Assembly: GCA_030737835.1 (NCBI GenBank)
Contig: CM060856.1
Coordinates: forward strand, 18,331,116-18,395,115
DNA from: Acorus gramineus
Taxonomy: Eukaryota; Streptophyta; Magnoliopsida; Acorales; Acoraceae
DNA: 64,000 bases
Reading direction: 5' to 3'
The notes under the pieces are model-generated. The model was not told where the DNA came from, made no database searches, and saw only the letters and a program-made list of their open reading frames with translations. Position numbers and translations under genes: made by a program. Shown here piece after piece: positions 24,090 through 37,200 of the stretch. The stretch's first letter is position 1; each line of letters begins with the position of its first letter.

Positions 24090-24536
24090 CCCTTCCCCGT
24101 TTGGAACGAGAATAAGCCCCCGGATAACCTCGGATAAAGGGGAATAAGAGATAAAGGGTGTTTGGAAACATAGAATAACTAGGGATAAAGTATGCTAGAA
24201 TAAACTAATATAAAGTGATATATGGATTCCAACCAACCCTTGGAATTAAAATTAACTTAGGTTATTCCACCCAAAGAATATGTATGCCCACTGTCAAATC
24301 AACTGTCATCACCTCTTATAAATCACATGTCAAATAAACTATTATTATTTTTTCACATTTTATAAATCCTTATCCATACTTTATTCACATTTTACCCAAA
24401 CAACAAAACATTTATTCTTACGTTTACCAACGAGAAAAATTCAAAACACAATCAAACACAAAATCACTTTATCTTTACTTATGTCAGAATAAATGTATAT
24501 TCAAGAATAAGTCTTATTTCCGTTTCAAACAGGGGC
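24090..24536. mobile_element. Tourist-like MITE, TAA duplication
   Basis: Flanked by TAA (24087-24089 and 24537-24539). The left end CCCTTCCCCGTTTGGAACG and the reverse complement of the right end (GCCCCTGTTTGAAACGG) are inverted repeats. Length 447 bp, non-coding. The GTTTGG ends and TAA target fit PIF/Harbinger-derived MITEs. Confidence 0.75.
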
Positions 24537-25804
24537 TAATGTCAATAATCCTCAATGTTACCTAACCATCCAATAAGTAAACACCAAGTCAATGACATAA
24601 TCCCAACAAAACCATGATGCTAGTGGGTATCCATTTTGCATAAAAATGTCACGAGAGGGAGGGAGCAGCCAATGGGATTGATTGTGTGTTTGTGAGTGGG
24701 ATGTCATAATGGAATTGTTGGATCATAACGATTGATAGAGATGGCATGCATTATTTAATGTGGGTAGGGTAAAGAGAATTTATGGCTTGGCTGGGATTGT
24801 GCGTGACATGGTAGGATAAACCAAGAACCTTATACAGGGGGAGGACCACACGTAGAGCGACATTGGTGGACCTTTTGTGAATTATGTAATATTGTTCAAT
24901 CTAGATCAGGTGGTTTACAGAGTGGCAGGCAGGACTCCACAACCTGCTCCAAATTAGCTTTTTGTTGATGGAGATATAATGTAAAGTGCATCAGATACTA
25001 ATGATGGATGGGAAGAGGGTATGTTCACAAGCGCCTCTAGCATAGTAGCACATGTTATTGCATTTGATAAATTAGATTGGATATTATACAACCTTTCTAA
25101 CCATCAGAATTGGATCCTGTGCGAGATCATATCAATTTCCGTCAATATGTAACGAAGGATTATCAATGTTGCCACGTATGTTTAAGTGTAAGATTTTGTA
25201 AAATTTTGAACATATTTCAATTTTAATATGAGACTGAGGAACGCTGATGAAAGAGGTGGCACCCTTATCATCCTACCAAAATGTGGTTTAGTAATATTTA
25301 AAGAGCATAAAAAGTTTTTATTTTATAAATCTATGGGATTTCTCATTTAAAATAAACCTATATTTTTTACTTAACTGCACGATTATATTTTGCATTATCT
25401 TGGTTGACTAGTTTCAAAATTTTTGTCTAGTTAATTACTGAGATTTTTTAACCACCCATTAAGGCAATGACAGCCTTCCAAAGCCCCCCCTCAAAAAATG
25501 TCTCTAATAAAGGAAAAAAAACAATGTTTACACATGACCATTCCTATAGTCACTTTTATAGTCGAGCGCTTTTTGAATTATTTGAAATATATAAATATTT
25601 AATGAATTTAACACAATATGAAATACATATTCAAATGAACTGAATGCATATATATTATCTTTTATATCTTTCTTAATAGAATTTATACTAACACTATATA
25701 TATATATACACGACAAAAGTGTATCAATGCTTTTACAAAAAAAAAAAAGTATCAATGTTCCATAAAAAAATAGCATGAGTCCACAAAACTTAGTCCAGTC
25801 TCCA
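24537..25804. other. Intergenic DNA
   Basis: AT-rich with a (TA)n run near 25696-25710. No gene or element boundary recognised. Confidence 0.4.
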
Positions 25805-25995
25805 GTGGTCATAGCACAATAGTTTAGAGCTTATCTGTGTTAAGGATAGATCTTGGATTCGAGTCTTGGTGCTGACTTATCCACCTGTTTGTTAGCGATT
25901 ATTCGAAAGAATTTTCTATGGGACCGAGACAAATAGACGAAAGTAGCATTCTTAGCTTGACCGTAAGATTAGCCACAAGGGTCCCTTTGATACCC
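25805..25995 (+). mobile_element. tRNA-derived SINE
   Basis: A tRNA-like head (TAGCACAATAGTTTAGAGC as A box, GGATTCGAGTC as B box, about 35 bp apart) is followed by a unique body and an A-rich tail (25998-26013). This is the layout of plant RNA polymerase III SINEs. It lacks coding potential and would move using LINE enzymes in trans. Clear flanking duplications were not identified. Confidence 0.65.
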
Positions 25996-26502
25996 AAAAA
26001 AAAGAAAAAAAAAAGTTTAGCCCACCACATCCATTTCAATATAAGAGCATTATGTATAATTACTTACTACTATTAAAAAAAATTGTGAATATTTATGGGA
26101 CCGACTTTAACAGTTCACCTGGCTTCTATGAACATAGTGATAGCCTTACTGAGAACATGAAATTTCAGGTGGGTCCTCACTTTTTTTCCACTGTACAAGT
26201 GAAATTTCAGAGTAATAGAGTAATAAGCACTTTAACACATACATATGGTAGAAGTTATCAGCATTTCTTTTCATGCTTTCCTATTTTTTGTTATTCTTGT
26301 TTTAGGGTGCATACTTTTAGATTATCTCCAACAAAGCCCACCAAATACCTCAATGAATTTGTAAAGTATGGTAGATAATTTAATTTCGGAGCACTTCCTA
26401 TTCCACCCATGCTCCAATATACATTTTTAATAAAAGTGGGCCGCACTGTTTTCGTAGTGGGACCCACTGCTTATGAGCTCCCTACTCACATATTTAGATA
26501 GC

Positions 26503-26718
26503 GTTTGATAAGATGATTGTAAAATTGATTTTCTATAAACGTTTGGTTTAAAACTGATTTTGTAGAAAGTAGTCTCACTAAGCTTTCTCCTAGTTTTTTG
26601 GTATTATTTACTTGAAATCTGTGTGTAAGAAGTTGCTATTTTAAAACTGTTTGATTAACCAATTGCATAATCGGCTTCCTTTAAACGTAAAAATTGTCCA
26701 ATCACATAACCAAACGCT
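26503..26718. mobile_element. Small MITE with GCGTTTG ends
   Basis: The left end TAGCGTTTGATAAGATG and the reverse complement of the right end (GTCAGCGTTTGGTTATG) are inverted. The interior carries TTTAAAACTGATTTTGTAGAAAG, also found near 10630-10660. No confident duplication. Confidence 0.5.
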
Positions 26719-26933
26719 GACGGTTTGTAGAACTATCACATTTAAAGAGTCCATTGAAGTGGCTTCGGGGTTTTTTTTAATAAATTCTTCCAAAGAGACT
26801 AAAAACCAAAGTAACCATCTTCAATCAGTGCTGCTATCTGGGCCCCAGAAATTAAGCCCCATTTGTGAGCCTCAATAGGTGGCACTTTCCTATTGGTTCC
26901 CTATTTAACTTTTTCTAACAACCAAAAATGACA

Positions 26934-27011
26934 ATGACAAGACTACGCTTCTCATAATTTTAAAAATTGGTTATGACAAGACTACGCTTCTCATAATTTT
27001 AAAAATTGGTT
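26934..27011. repeat. 39-bp tandem duplication
   Basis: A 39-bp unit beginning ATGACAAGACTACGC occurs twice, head to tail, without a visible mismatch. Confidence 0.95.
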
Positions 27012-27324
27012 CTAACTAACTATCGTAACTAAATCCCACAAAGGGTGGCACTATTAAGACCTAACATATTTTCAAAAAAATTGATTTTTAGGATTCCGAT
27101 TTGGGCGAAACCATATGAATGAAAAAAAGGACAGATTTGTTCCCACATGTTATCAATTAAGATACAATAATGTATTTGAAAATTCAAATGAATAAATATG
27201 GTCTACATGCTACTGAGAAATGCACAGAAAATTCATATAAGGTCTTCAAAATGTCAACAATAAGCAATTAAATATTAATCATCTATACATTATTCAAATC
27301 CATAAAAATAAAAATAACAACCTT

Positions 27325-27456
27325 TAAAAAATGGGCTGAAATTCAAATTCAGATACAAGTGTATTTGGAATTTAAATTAACAAATACATTAAAAAATGGG
27401 CTGGAATTCAAATTCAGATACAAGTGTATCTGGAATTTGAATTAACAAATATACAT
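27325..27456. repeat. 66-bp tandem duplication
   Basis: Two adjacent 66-bp copies starting AAAAAATGGGCTG differ at only a few positions. Confidence 0.9.
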
Positions 27457-28230
27457 TCTATACAAATGAATGTGCACTGTATTTGAAAATCTTGAATCTG
27501 AATGAGTCGAATAATGTTGATACAAAGCTAAAAAATATGACGAATGACACATTATGCATAATTATACACAAAACACACAATCATAAACGATTGTATAGAT
27601 CATACTTGGTATAGAACAATGCATGTAAATCAAGATACACGCCATGTATCTGAATTTAAAATGAAATTTAGATTCAATACATGTCAAACAAAGCTAAAAA
27701 ATATAATTAAAATAAAAAAATCCAAAGAGTCATAACTGAATCAGAAGAACCGAAACTTAATACATCTTATTTGACAAAAAAAAAAAAAAAACTGTCAAAC
27801 AAAGCTTTTCATTAGAACTCCAAAAATAAAATCCAATTTTTTTACTTACCAAGATCATAAAATCTGTCTTTCCAAACTCACTGTCAATTAATCTTCATCC
27901 ACAGAACTTCCAAAACCAATAACACAAGAAAAAATTTAAAGAACAAATAGGATTGATGCAATCATTCTAAATTGTAACCACCTCCTCAAAATATAGAGAG
28001 CAATAATAGCAAAAATACAATACAAGGATATAATGGGTGTTGTATATGTGCCAACTCATGGGGCTTTTGATGGGGCCTAAAATTTGGGGCTTAAAAATCA
28101 TTATTGATCTCCAATTGCATAATTTTTCAGGACTCTTTAATTAAATATATAGATGGGTTTCCAAAAATCATTTTTAATGGACTCCTCAAATGTGAAGAGG
28201 CGACAAATTCCTCTCATTGTTTAATTAATT

Positions 28231-28508
28231 GGATAATGTTAAGTCCAGCTCCATTTTCAGCCTCAATTCCAGATTACATATATTTTAAATTTTTTAAAAT
28301 TAGTATACCTCAACTAATGAGGTAAATACTTTTATAAAAAAATGAAGCATATACTCCAATAAATTGTATGGATGCATTTATTAAAAATGTAAAACAATTC
28401 TTTCAAAACATATGCCTTGTTAAGATGAGCATATGCATTGTTAATTTTCTATCGACGCATATAGGACTGAAATTGGGGCTGAAAACGGATCTGAGTGTAA
28501 CAACGTCC
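28231..28508. mobile_element. Mutator-type MITE with perfect 9-bp duplication
   Basis: Inverted ends of about 40 bp (GGATAATGTTAAGTCCAGC and GGACGTTGTTACACTCAGA; both continue through TTTTCAGCC) bound a 278-bp non-coding element. The 9-mer taattaatt is present perfectly on each side (28222-28230 and 28509-28517), the size Mutator-like elements make. Related copies are at 12488 and 18179. Confidence 0.88.
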
Positions 28509-28654
28509 TAATTAATTAGACATAGGATCTCCTAAACAGTGGGCTCCACTATAAAAAGAGTGAGGCCCACTATTTTTAAATAATTTTTGGCAACCCTTTT
28601 TGTTTTTTTAAAGATGGTTATTAATAAACAAAAAATATATATATATTAAAAGAG

Positions 28655-30590
28655 CTCTGCTACACAGGCCCATTATATAAGCTCCACTCATAGGCCCCAT
28701 GAGAAGTCAAATTTTTATTGGCTACCTAGTTGACTTTAACAAAAGGGCAAAAAAGCAAAGTACCAAATTACCCCTATTTAAATCACATGTTCACATGTTA
28801 AATCCCATTATTGTGTACGGTTTCTCCTTCTTAAACACATCCCAAAAAATCTAATCGTTTTTTTTTTTAAATCAGCAACTTAAAAAAATCATTTCGGTCG
28901 ACCTACTCATCTTCGACGAACGGCGTCACCAGTATTGGATTCCTTTCGTCGCTTTTTATCATATGAGAGGTAATTCGACTACCTTTTTAATCCTCCTCCG
29001 GATTCCACATTTTTCTACCTTCGTGTCCACTTTTTGATGAATGTAACTGACTTTTAACGAAACACTAAGGGTCCGTTTCGAAACACAGATTGAAAAGTAG
29101 CTTTTAGAATAAAGCTGTTTTTTAAGATGATTTTAGACTTTGACTTTTTTAGGATGTTTTTTTTTAATTCAAAAATCAATATTTGAAAGAAGTTTAATGT
29201 TTGGAAGAGAAAATTGTTTTTCAATTCAAAAAATCGATTCTGACCAAAAAGCGTTGTTTTTGAGCTTTTTAAAACACAGATTTTGAGAGAAAAATTAAAA
29301 GGAATCCAGCTTCCGATTCTGCAAAAAGCTGCTGTTTGGCTGCACGATTTTAGCTTTTCAGCTTTTCAAAAAGCAAAAGCGCGTCCAATCGCGCAGCCAA
29401 ACGGGGCCTAAGATCAGATAAAAAATTCAGCTACATTTTGTGAATACAACTTAGTTTTAAAATATATTACACAAATAATGCATAAATGTTTATATTTGTT
29501 TGAATATGTAACCCAACCATATGCTAATATAACATCAAAACACTATAAAATCTTTCAAAAAAACATATTTAACATCAAACACCAGATTCAAAGAAAAAAT
29601 TGTAAACAAAAGCCAGATCAAAAGCTGTCATATTTAATATCAAACAACAGATTTAAGAAAAAATTTACGAATGTAACTTAGGTTAAAATACAAAATCCAT
29701 ATAATAAGTTAGTTACATTCACAAATCCATGAAGCTAGTTACAGAATTCAATACAAATATCTATATAATAGTTAGTTACATTCTCTGTCACATGGGTATG
29801 CATATGTAACTGACATTCAAGTATTAAACAATGTATATGCCGTACTGAAAACCACATTTGACATCAGAAACAACCAGAATTAACATTAAAAAATAGAAAA
29901 AATGAAACAATTGAAAAATATACAATAAAACAAACATCACACTTGAATCAGCAGACATTTCAATGGTAGCCAAACTGTTCTGTTTTTTTTTTTAGATCAT
30001 ATTAGACGCTTAAAAAAGTCGTTCAAAAAATCAAATCCAATTACAATATATAAAAAAAAAAAATTTGAAAATTTACCACAAAAATGAAGTTGTTGGTTCA
30101 ATTATGAGCGTTCAAATGTGATATAGTCAAAAAAAGAAAAAAAAATCGCAATTGAATGCCCCCCACGCGTGGTTTCAAAGAAGACAGTATTAACCGTTTA
30201 CATTAATTTCATTTGAGAACTTATTAAAAATAGAATAATATGACTAATAGTTCCTCTAAGATCATATAAAGAGTCGATTGATATGTAACTGATTCAGAAT
30301 AACTCTTCAACAAATATAACTAACTATTAAAACAAATTATGAACAACCTGAAAAAAGAAAAAATTTCCACAAAAATGAATGGACGATTCAAATGTTAAAA
30401 TTCAAAAAAGGAAAAAAAAACATATTTCAATGCCGAGATGCGTGATTCTAGAAATTAATTACCGTTCCATTTTCTTAACTGCCCCATTAATTACGGTGAA
30501 CATTAACAAACACACTTAAAAGAGTATTTTGAGTAATCCAATCTATGCCATGTCATGTAGCTTATGAGAGGGGCCTATGAAATGGGGTTT
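28655..30590. mobile_element. Candidate non-autonomous element with ATAGGCCCC-type ends
   Basis: ATAAGCTCCACTCATAGGCCCC (28677 on) is echoed inverted at the right side (CATAGGCCCCTCTCATAAGC on minus, about 30560-30580). The interior is AT-rich and non-coding and contains the MITE at 29069-29408. The ends are not precise. Confidence 0.35.
29069..29408. mobile_element. Tourist-like MITE, TAA duplication
   Basis: 340 bp, flanked by TAA (29066-29068 and 29409-29411), with inverted ends GGGTCCGTTTCG and GGCCCCGTTTGG. Interior arms with AGCTTTT motifs are mirrored. Non-coding. Confidence 0.82.
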
Positions 30591-31676
30591 GTAAATCATT
30601 TTCCATATTAAAAGCATTAATAAAAATATCTGAGCCAATTATGGTTTCAAAATTAATTTTTCTTTTATGTTCAAAAGAATTTGTTAAGCATAGTGGACGA
30701 TGCTTAAAACGTTTACCACAAAAAAAAAAAAAAGCTTAAAACGTTGGGTGTGTCACTGTACGGGCCTCTGCCTTTCCCTTTTAATTGGTTTCCTTTATAT
30801 ACTTTCCTTGCTGCTTTTGTTTGGTGAATTCAATAAAGTTACCACACCTGCAGGTATCTATTCACCAAGAATATATTTTTGTTAACATTTTCTGCGTTTG
30901 GATTTTGTTTGCTTTCAGAAGAGATCATTCCTTCCCAAATATTACATTATAAATATTGGAAAATGTTTATAAAAAGCTGATTCTTCCTTGCGCAAAAAGC
31001 ATTAAAAAGAAAAGGATGCAATGTCAAGGGCTAAATGCAGAAGCAAAGATTAAACTATTCATTAATGACCTACAAATTTGTATGTCATATTGTATACCTA
31101 AGGCTGATCTGGCCCATTGTTTTTGACAAATAAAATATTTCCAAGAGATCCATCCGTATCCATTATATTAAACAAAACACTGAAATTTTTCTTTAAAATT
31201 AAGGATCTACATATGTCCCACAGACATCTCCTTTGGGAGAGAACCCAGGATCAGTTTCTTCTAGGTGTAGAATTTAAAACTATGGTTTGTAGCGCCAACT
31301 TTCCTAAGTACTATTAGTAATAGTTTGGACTTGTAACCCATTCAGACCTTTCTACCAAGAAAAATATATCCAACTGTGTTTTGTGCCACTAATGAAAAAT
31401 GACAAAAAATAAAAAAAAATAGAGAATTTTACCCATCTCTTCTAATAAGTATGTGTTTGAAAATGCATTTGGACAATTTTTGCTATTTTGTCTTTACATA
31501 AATCATATTTAGGATCCGTTTGAATTCACGGTGGGATATATTTGATGGTGGGGAAGCTAGATAAACAATACCGTGGATCCAAACGCATTTTTACTTCTAC
31601 CTCCACACCATCCCAAACAACCGAATAACACTACACCATGCCTAATTTCCCACGTTTTTAAATGTATGTAAAACAA
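30591..31676. other. AT-rich intergenic DNA
   Basis: No gene seen. Short open stretches have no family resemblance. Confidence 0.4.
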
Positions 31677-32549
31677 TGATTTTCCACCACAGGTGTGGGG
31701 GGTGATCTCCAGTCACCCTCCACACGGCTGGATCTTTGAGGCGATCCGGGCTTCTGATGTAGATCCGAAAAGGAATAGATGAAGCTTCCCTTCAAGGTTA
31801 ACGGGGTCCCGTCGGCGAGTCTTCTGGCTCCACTTCCTGCTCCAGTCACCTACAACTCATACCAGTGTAGTGCCGGCTAACGCCTCTCCGACGCTCAAGT
31901 CAGTATTCAAATATGCTTAAGCTTCTAAGGTTACTATGGAGGTGTAAGTGTGTGTGTGTTCGCATACCTCAGGGAGACGATGATATCTCCCCTTTTATAC
32001 TAAAAGAGGGCGCACCGTCCTCACTCCGTGGAGTGAGGTTATCAGAGGTACGGACAGAATCGTCCAGGTTGCATCGGGATTGGCCGCCACGTATGACTTT
32101 GCAGCGTAATCGTCCCCTGGTAGCCGCCTGTCACTGCGGTGTTAGAGGATATTCTCTACAGTCGCCGTTATCTCCATGATGTGGACGCGTGGTCGGACCT
32201 CCTCAGCCAGGCCTGATTCCCTAGTCGGGCCATGCTAGGCCAACCGAGGTCTCCTCACCTGGCCTCCTTCGCTCAGGCTGGACGGATGGTGGACCCCTAC
32301 CGATCTGATCGGGCACTTATCAATGCCTGACCAGCCTCTCGTGGACTTCCTTGGACGGATGCCCCTGCCCCCTGCCTTAGGCCCATTGGGCCGATCAGCC
32401 GCTACCTGGTTGAGGGCCCACTGACCGACGGCCTCATATGGGACAATTGGGCCTCCATGGGCCGGCTTATCTTGCAGGCTATCCTCATCCTCTTCCGTTA
32501 TTCAGTATAACTTTATTCCTAATTCTTTGTGCAGATTTGGTCTTCCACA
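31677..32549 (-). repeat. Probable Tat-like solo LTR
   Basis: A moderately GC-rich block stands out in AT-rich DNA. On minus it begins TGTGGAAGACCAAATC, like the Tat LTR at 46.9 kb (TGTGGAGGTAAAAATCC). A TATA box (GTATAAAAGGGG, minus, about 31992-32003) is about 550 bp in, as in that LTR. It ends near GTGGAAAATCA. No internal genes adjoin it. A matching 5-bp duplication was not found, so the left end is tentative. Confidence 0.5.
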
Positions 32550-33545
32550 GCATGAATTGAACCCTCAAATTTCTGGAATGTGGGCATTCCCATTACAGAT
32601 CCAAAACGGACCCTCAATCCATAGTCATTATAAACACGTTTAGATGTCCCACCTTTTGAAGAAAACCAAGAAAACTTTTTTTTTTGTTATGGAAAATAAT
32701 TTTTGAGAAATAAAACAAAAGTATGTCTTAAAAAGCTATTTTCAAAATCTATTTTCAAATAAAAAATTGTTTTTCAAGATTGTTTTCAAATGATACCTTC
32801 AATAAAATAGTTAAGGAAAAATGAGATAAAATTTTTCTATACTTTTGTTTGGCACAAGGAAAAAATGATATGTCCAGCCCCTTGTGCATCCTAATTGCAA
32901 CACACACCTTTTTTTTTTAAATACTCTCTCATTGAAGTACATGATGTTATATGAAATAAAATATATACTGAGATACAATATTTTTTTTTCATTTTGAAAA
33001 AATGAAAAAACAATTATACCATACACTATGATAAAACCTCATACACTATATATGATAATGAAATATATATAGCTATATATATCATAGTATATGATGTTGT
33101 AGATTGGGCTGCAAAAACAGACTGACTGTATCAGCGTTGTTGGCACAAACACTGCATCTTTAACTTGGACAAGGAGAAAGTTTTGTTTTTCTCTCTTTTC
33201 CCACATGTTTCTACTTCCACAAACACCCCTTAAAAAATGACTTCACTGTAAACTATCCATTGTAAGCCAACATGGAGACCCGGAATTCAGATACATAATA
33301 TATCTACCAATAATTAGGTGTTCCGACTTCATTAGTTTCATAAAATTATTTAAGCACTCATTCTAGGGGATCCAAATTAAATCCAACTGTCATCAATTGA
33401 ACATATGTTTGTGTGCCTTGAATAGAATAAACAGTGTTCAAGTTTCAACTGATATGGGCTTTTATTAGAGCCATGTGGATTTATATTGTGCAACCTGACA
33501 TACTCAAAAAGTTATTACAAACCTAAAAGCACATGCATGAAGGTC
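32550..33545. other. Intergenic DNA
   Basis: AT-rich. A decayed MITE-like stretch with TATACTGAGATACA and GTTGTAGATTGGGCTGC lies at about 32930-33140. No gene. Confidence 0.4.
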
Positions 33546-33550
33546 AGGAC

Positions 33551-33942
33551 TGTTGTGGAAAACCTTCCCAAATAGATCTAGGTTTGAGGGTTTGAGAGAG
33601 AAGACGAACAAATCAAACAAGCAATCACACAGATGACAAGGAATTTACGTGGTTCGGCAAATTGCCTACATCCACGGGCGACGATGATGATTTTATTGAG
33701 AAGAATTGTCTATATGCCTCACAATATTTTATTTTTCTCAAGAACATATATAGAGGAAACAAACAGTCTAAATAGGAAACAAAAAAATTTAGAAATAAAC
33801 AGATTTAGTGATCTCAAGAATCTTAGAGACAGATTTCACAATCTCTAGAATCTTATAAATATATTTTATAATATCTAAATATATTTCTCAATCTCTAAAT
33901 ATATTTCCACCATGACTTCAACTTTGGGCCATAGAAACTACA
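33551..33942 (-). repeat. 3' LTR of the copia element
   Basis: 392 bp, TGTTGTGG..AAACTACA on plus. The adjacent inner side reads GGTGGAGATT on minus, the polypurine tract. Confidence 0.93.
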
Positions 33943-34270
33943 AATCTCCACCTGGCACTAAGTTCTGAAGTCATACTCAGCTTCCTCTTTCACATCATCT
34001 CCTCATCACCGCATCACCACCACCGCCGCCTACTCATCCGTGTAGAACATTGATCAAGTTCAAGCAATGCTCGAACTTGACCCCTGGAACCGCCTTAGTC
34101 ATCATATCAGCTGGATTATCCTTCGTACTAACCTTTTTCAAAGAAATAACTCCATCTTCGATAACTCCACGTACAAAGTGATATCGTATGTGCTTGGTGC
34201 GGGCATGGTGTACCGAGTTTTTCGCTAAATGAACAACACTTTGACTATCACAGTAGATGTCAACAATCTC

Positions 34271-37200
34271 CTAAGAGATACCCAAATCACCAACTAGGCC
34301 TCGTAACCACAAAGCCTCCTTCACCTCTTCTGTCACAGCCATATACTTTGCCTCCATGGTAGAAAGTGCAGATGTAGGCTGTAACATAGATCTCCAACTC
34401 ACCGGTCCTCCTGATAGTGTAAACACATATCCTGTCATAGGCCGTCGCTTGTCCAAGTCACCTGCATAGTCCGAATCAACATATCCACTGATTTGAAATC
34501 CACTAGTCCTGCGGAACTCCAGTCCTACATCCAAGGTACCCCGAATATACCTCATGATCCATTTCACTGCCTGCCAATGCTCCTTTGCAGGATTCGCCAT
34601 GTATTTGCTCACCACACTGACTGCCTGTGAAATATCGGACCGAGTGCATACCATTGCATATATCAGGCTACCAACGGCACTCGCATAAGGAACATGAGTC
34701 ATGTATTCACGCTCCTCATCTATTGATGGAGACATACTACCCGAGAGACGAAAATGAGCAGCCAGTGGTGTGCTTACCGCCTTAGAAGTTTGCATACCGT
34801 ATCTTGAAAGAACTTTATCAAGATAACTCTTTTGTGCTAAGCGTAACTAGCCTTTCTGTCTCTCCCTATGTATCTCCATCCCTAGGATCTTTCTTGCAGA
34901 ACCAAGATCCTTCATCTCAAACTCCTGACTGAGTTGAGACTTCAGCTTGTTGATCTCCACCATGCTCGAAGCAGCAATGAGCATATCATCAACATATAAG
35001 AGCAAATAAATGAATGAACCAACCTCGAGTCTCCTGAAGTAGACGCAGCTGTCATACTCGCTCCTCGTGTATCCTTGGTTCATCATAAACGTGTCAAACC
35101 TCTTGTACCACTGCCTTGGCGATTGCTTCAGTCCGTACAATGACTTCTTCAGTTTGCACACTAGATTCTCCTTTCCAGCAACTATAAACCCCTCGGGCTG
35201 ACTCATGAAGATTTTCTCATCCAGATCACCGTGTAGAAACACCGTTTTGACATCGAGTTGCTCAAGCTCCAAGTCAAACTGTACCACAACACCTAACAAA
35301 ACACGAATGGAAGTATGTTTAACAACATGTGAAAATACCTCATTGTAGTCTATCCCTTCCTTTTGAGCATAGCCCTTGGCTACCAACCGCGCCTTGTACC
35401 TTGTGCCACTACACTCTGGAGAGCCTTCCTTCTTTTTGTACACCCACTTGCACCCTATGGCTCGTTTCCCCTTCGATAGTTCTACAAGTACCCAAGTCCG
35501 GTTCTTGTGAAGAGACTCCATCTCCTCTTCCATGGCTGTCTTCCATTCCCTGCAAAAGAAATCTTTTGCTGCTTCTTTGAATGAAGACGGTTCATCACCA
35601 TCGACGGTTAGTGTGTACGCCACCATTTCCTCAAACCCATATCGAACCGGTGCCCGGTATGTCCTTCTGGATCTGCCTTCCACTAAGGACTACTTCTGTG
35701 GTTATTCCTGTTCTTGAGCCTCTTCGTCAACCTCTGCTGACGGACTTGTGGAAGTTTCCAACTCAACCTCAATAGCATCATCCATCATCCCTCCTAGAGA
35801 ATTACTCTGCTTACTAGAAGTTTGTATAGCAGACTCGTCGAATGTGACATCTTTGCTGATCACAAGCTTGCATTCATCAGGACACCATAGTCAGTATCCC
35901 TTAACGTGCTCTGCGTAGCCCAAGAAGATTGACTTCTTTGCCCTTGGATCAATCTTACTTTCTCTGATATGAAAGTAAGCGGGACATCCAAAGACCCTCA
36001 ATGCATTGTAATCTACAGGCTTCTCCGACCACTTCTCAATAGAAGTCTTGCACTCTGTAGCTGTCGATGGAGATCTATTCACAAGATAGCATGCCGTGTT
36101 GACTGCTTCAGCCCAAAGCTCTCTACCCAAACCTGCGTTGGATAACATGCATCTTGCCCTTTCAAGTAGGGTCCTATTCATCCGCTCTGCCACTCCATTC
36201 TGTTGGGGTGTGTTCTTCACCATGAAATGTCTAGCAATACTGTTGACCTTACAAAACTCTAAGAAAGGTCCATACGTGTATTCTCCACCATTGTCGGTCC
36301 TCAACCGCCTCACCTTCCTTCCCATTTGATTTTCCAACAACGCCTTCCACTTCTTGAAGATCTCAAACACCTCATCCTTACCCTTCATCATATAAATCCA
36401 TACATAACAAGAATAATCATCAATAAAAGTGACAAAGTACCTTTCTCCGCCTTTCGATGGAACCTTTGATGGACCCCATACATCCGAATGGATGTAAACT
36501 AGAGTGCCCATGGTCGTGTGAATTGATGTGCTGAATTTGACTCTACATTGCTTGCCGAAGACGCAATGTTCACAGAAGTCAATCTTCCCAGCCTTCACAC
36601 CCTTCAACAAGCCTTGCTTGCTTAGCTCCGACATCCCTCTCTCGCTCATATGCCCAAGGCGCATATGCCACAACTGTGTAAGCGAGAGGCCACTGTTGCT
36701 TAATGTAGACACCGCAGCTCCACCAGTCACAGTACTCCCCGAGAGAATATATGAGTTGCCAACCCGGTTGGCTTTCATCTCCACAATAACACCACGAACC
36801 ACCTTCAAGACTCCATCATAGGCTGAGAATTTATACCCATTAGAGTCCAAGGTGCCAAAGGAAATAAGGTTCTTCTTCAACTCTGGAATATGCTGCAACT
36901 CTACCAATGTTCTCACGACCCCGTCATGCATCTTCACCTTGATCGAACCCCTGCCGATTGTTTTACAAGCCATGTTGTTTCCCATCAAAACAGAACCACC
37001 ATCGACCTCTTGATAAGAGATGAACCAGTCTCGATTGGGACACATGTTGCAGGAGCACCCCGAGTCTAGGATCCACGCATCTTTGGATTGTGTTTCAGAA
37101 ACAACTGACAAGACATTCTCTGCATCATTAGAACCAAATTCAGCTACACTAGCCTTCTCAATCGTCTTTCCCTTGTTGCCCTGATTTAATTCAGGACAAT

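Noticed and set aside
26052..26378. 108-codon plus-strand frame
   Set aside because: Low-complexity, no domain, no promoter or splice support; likely chance.
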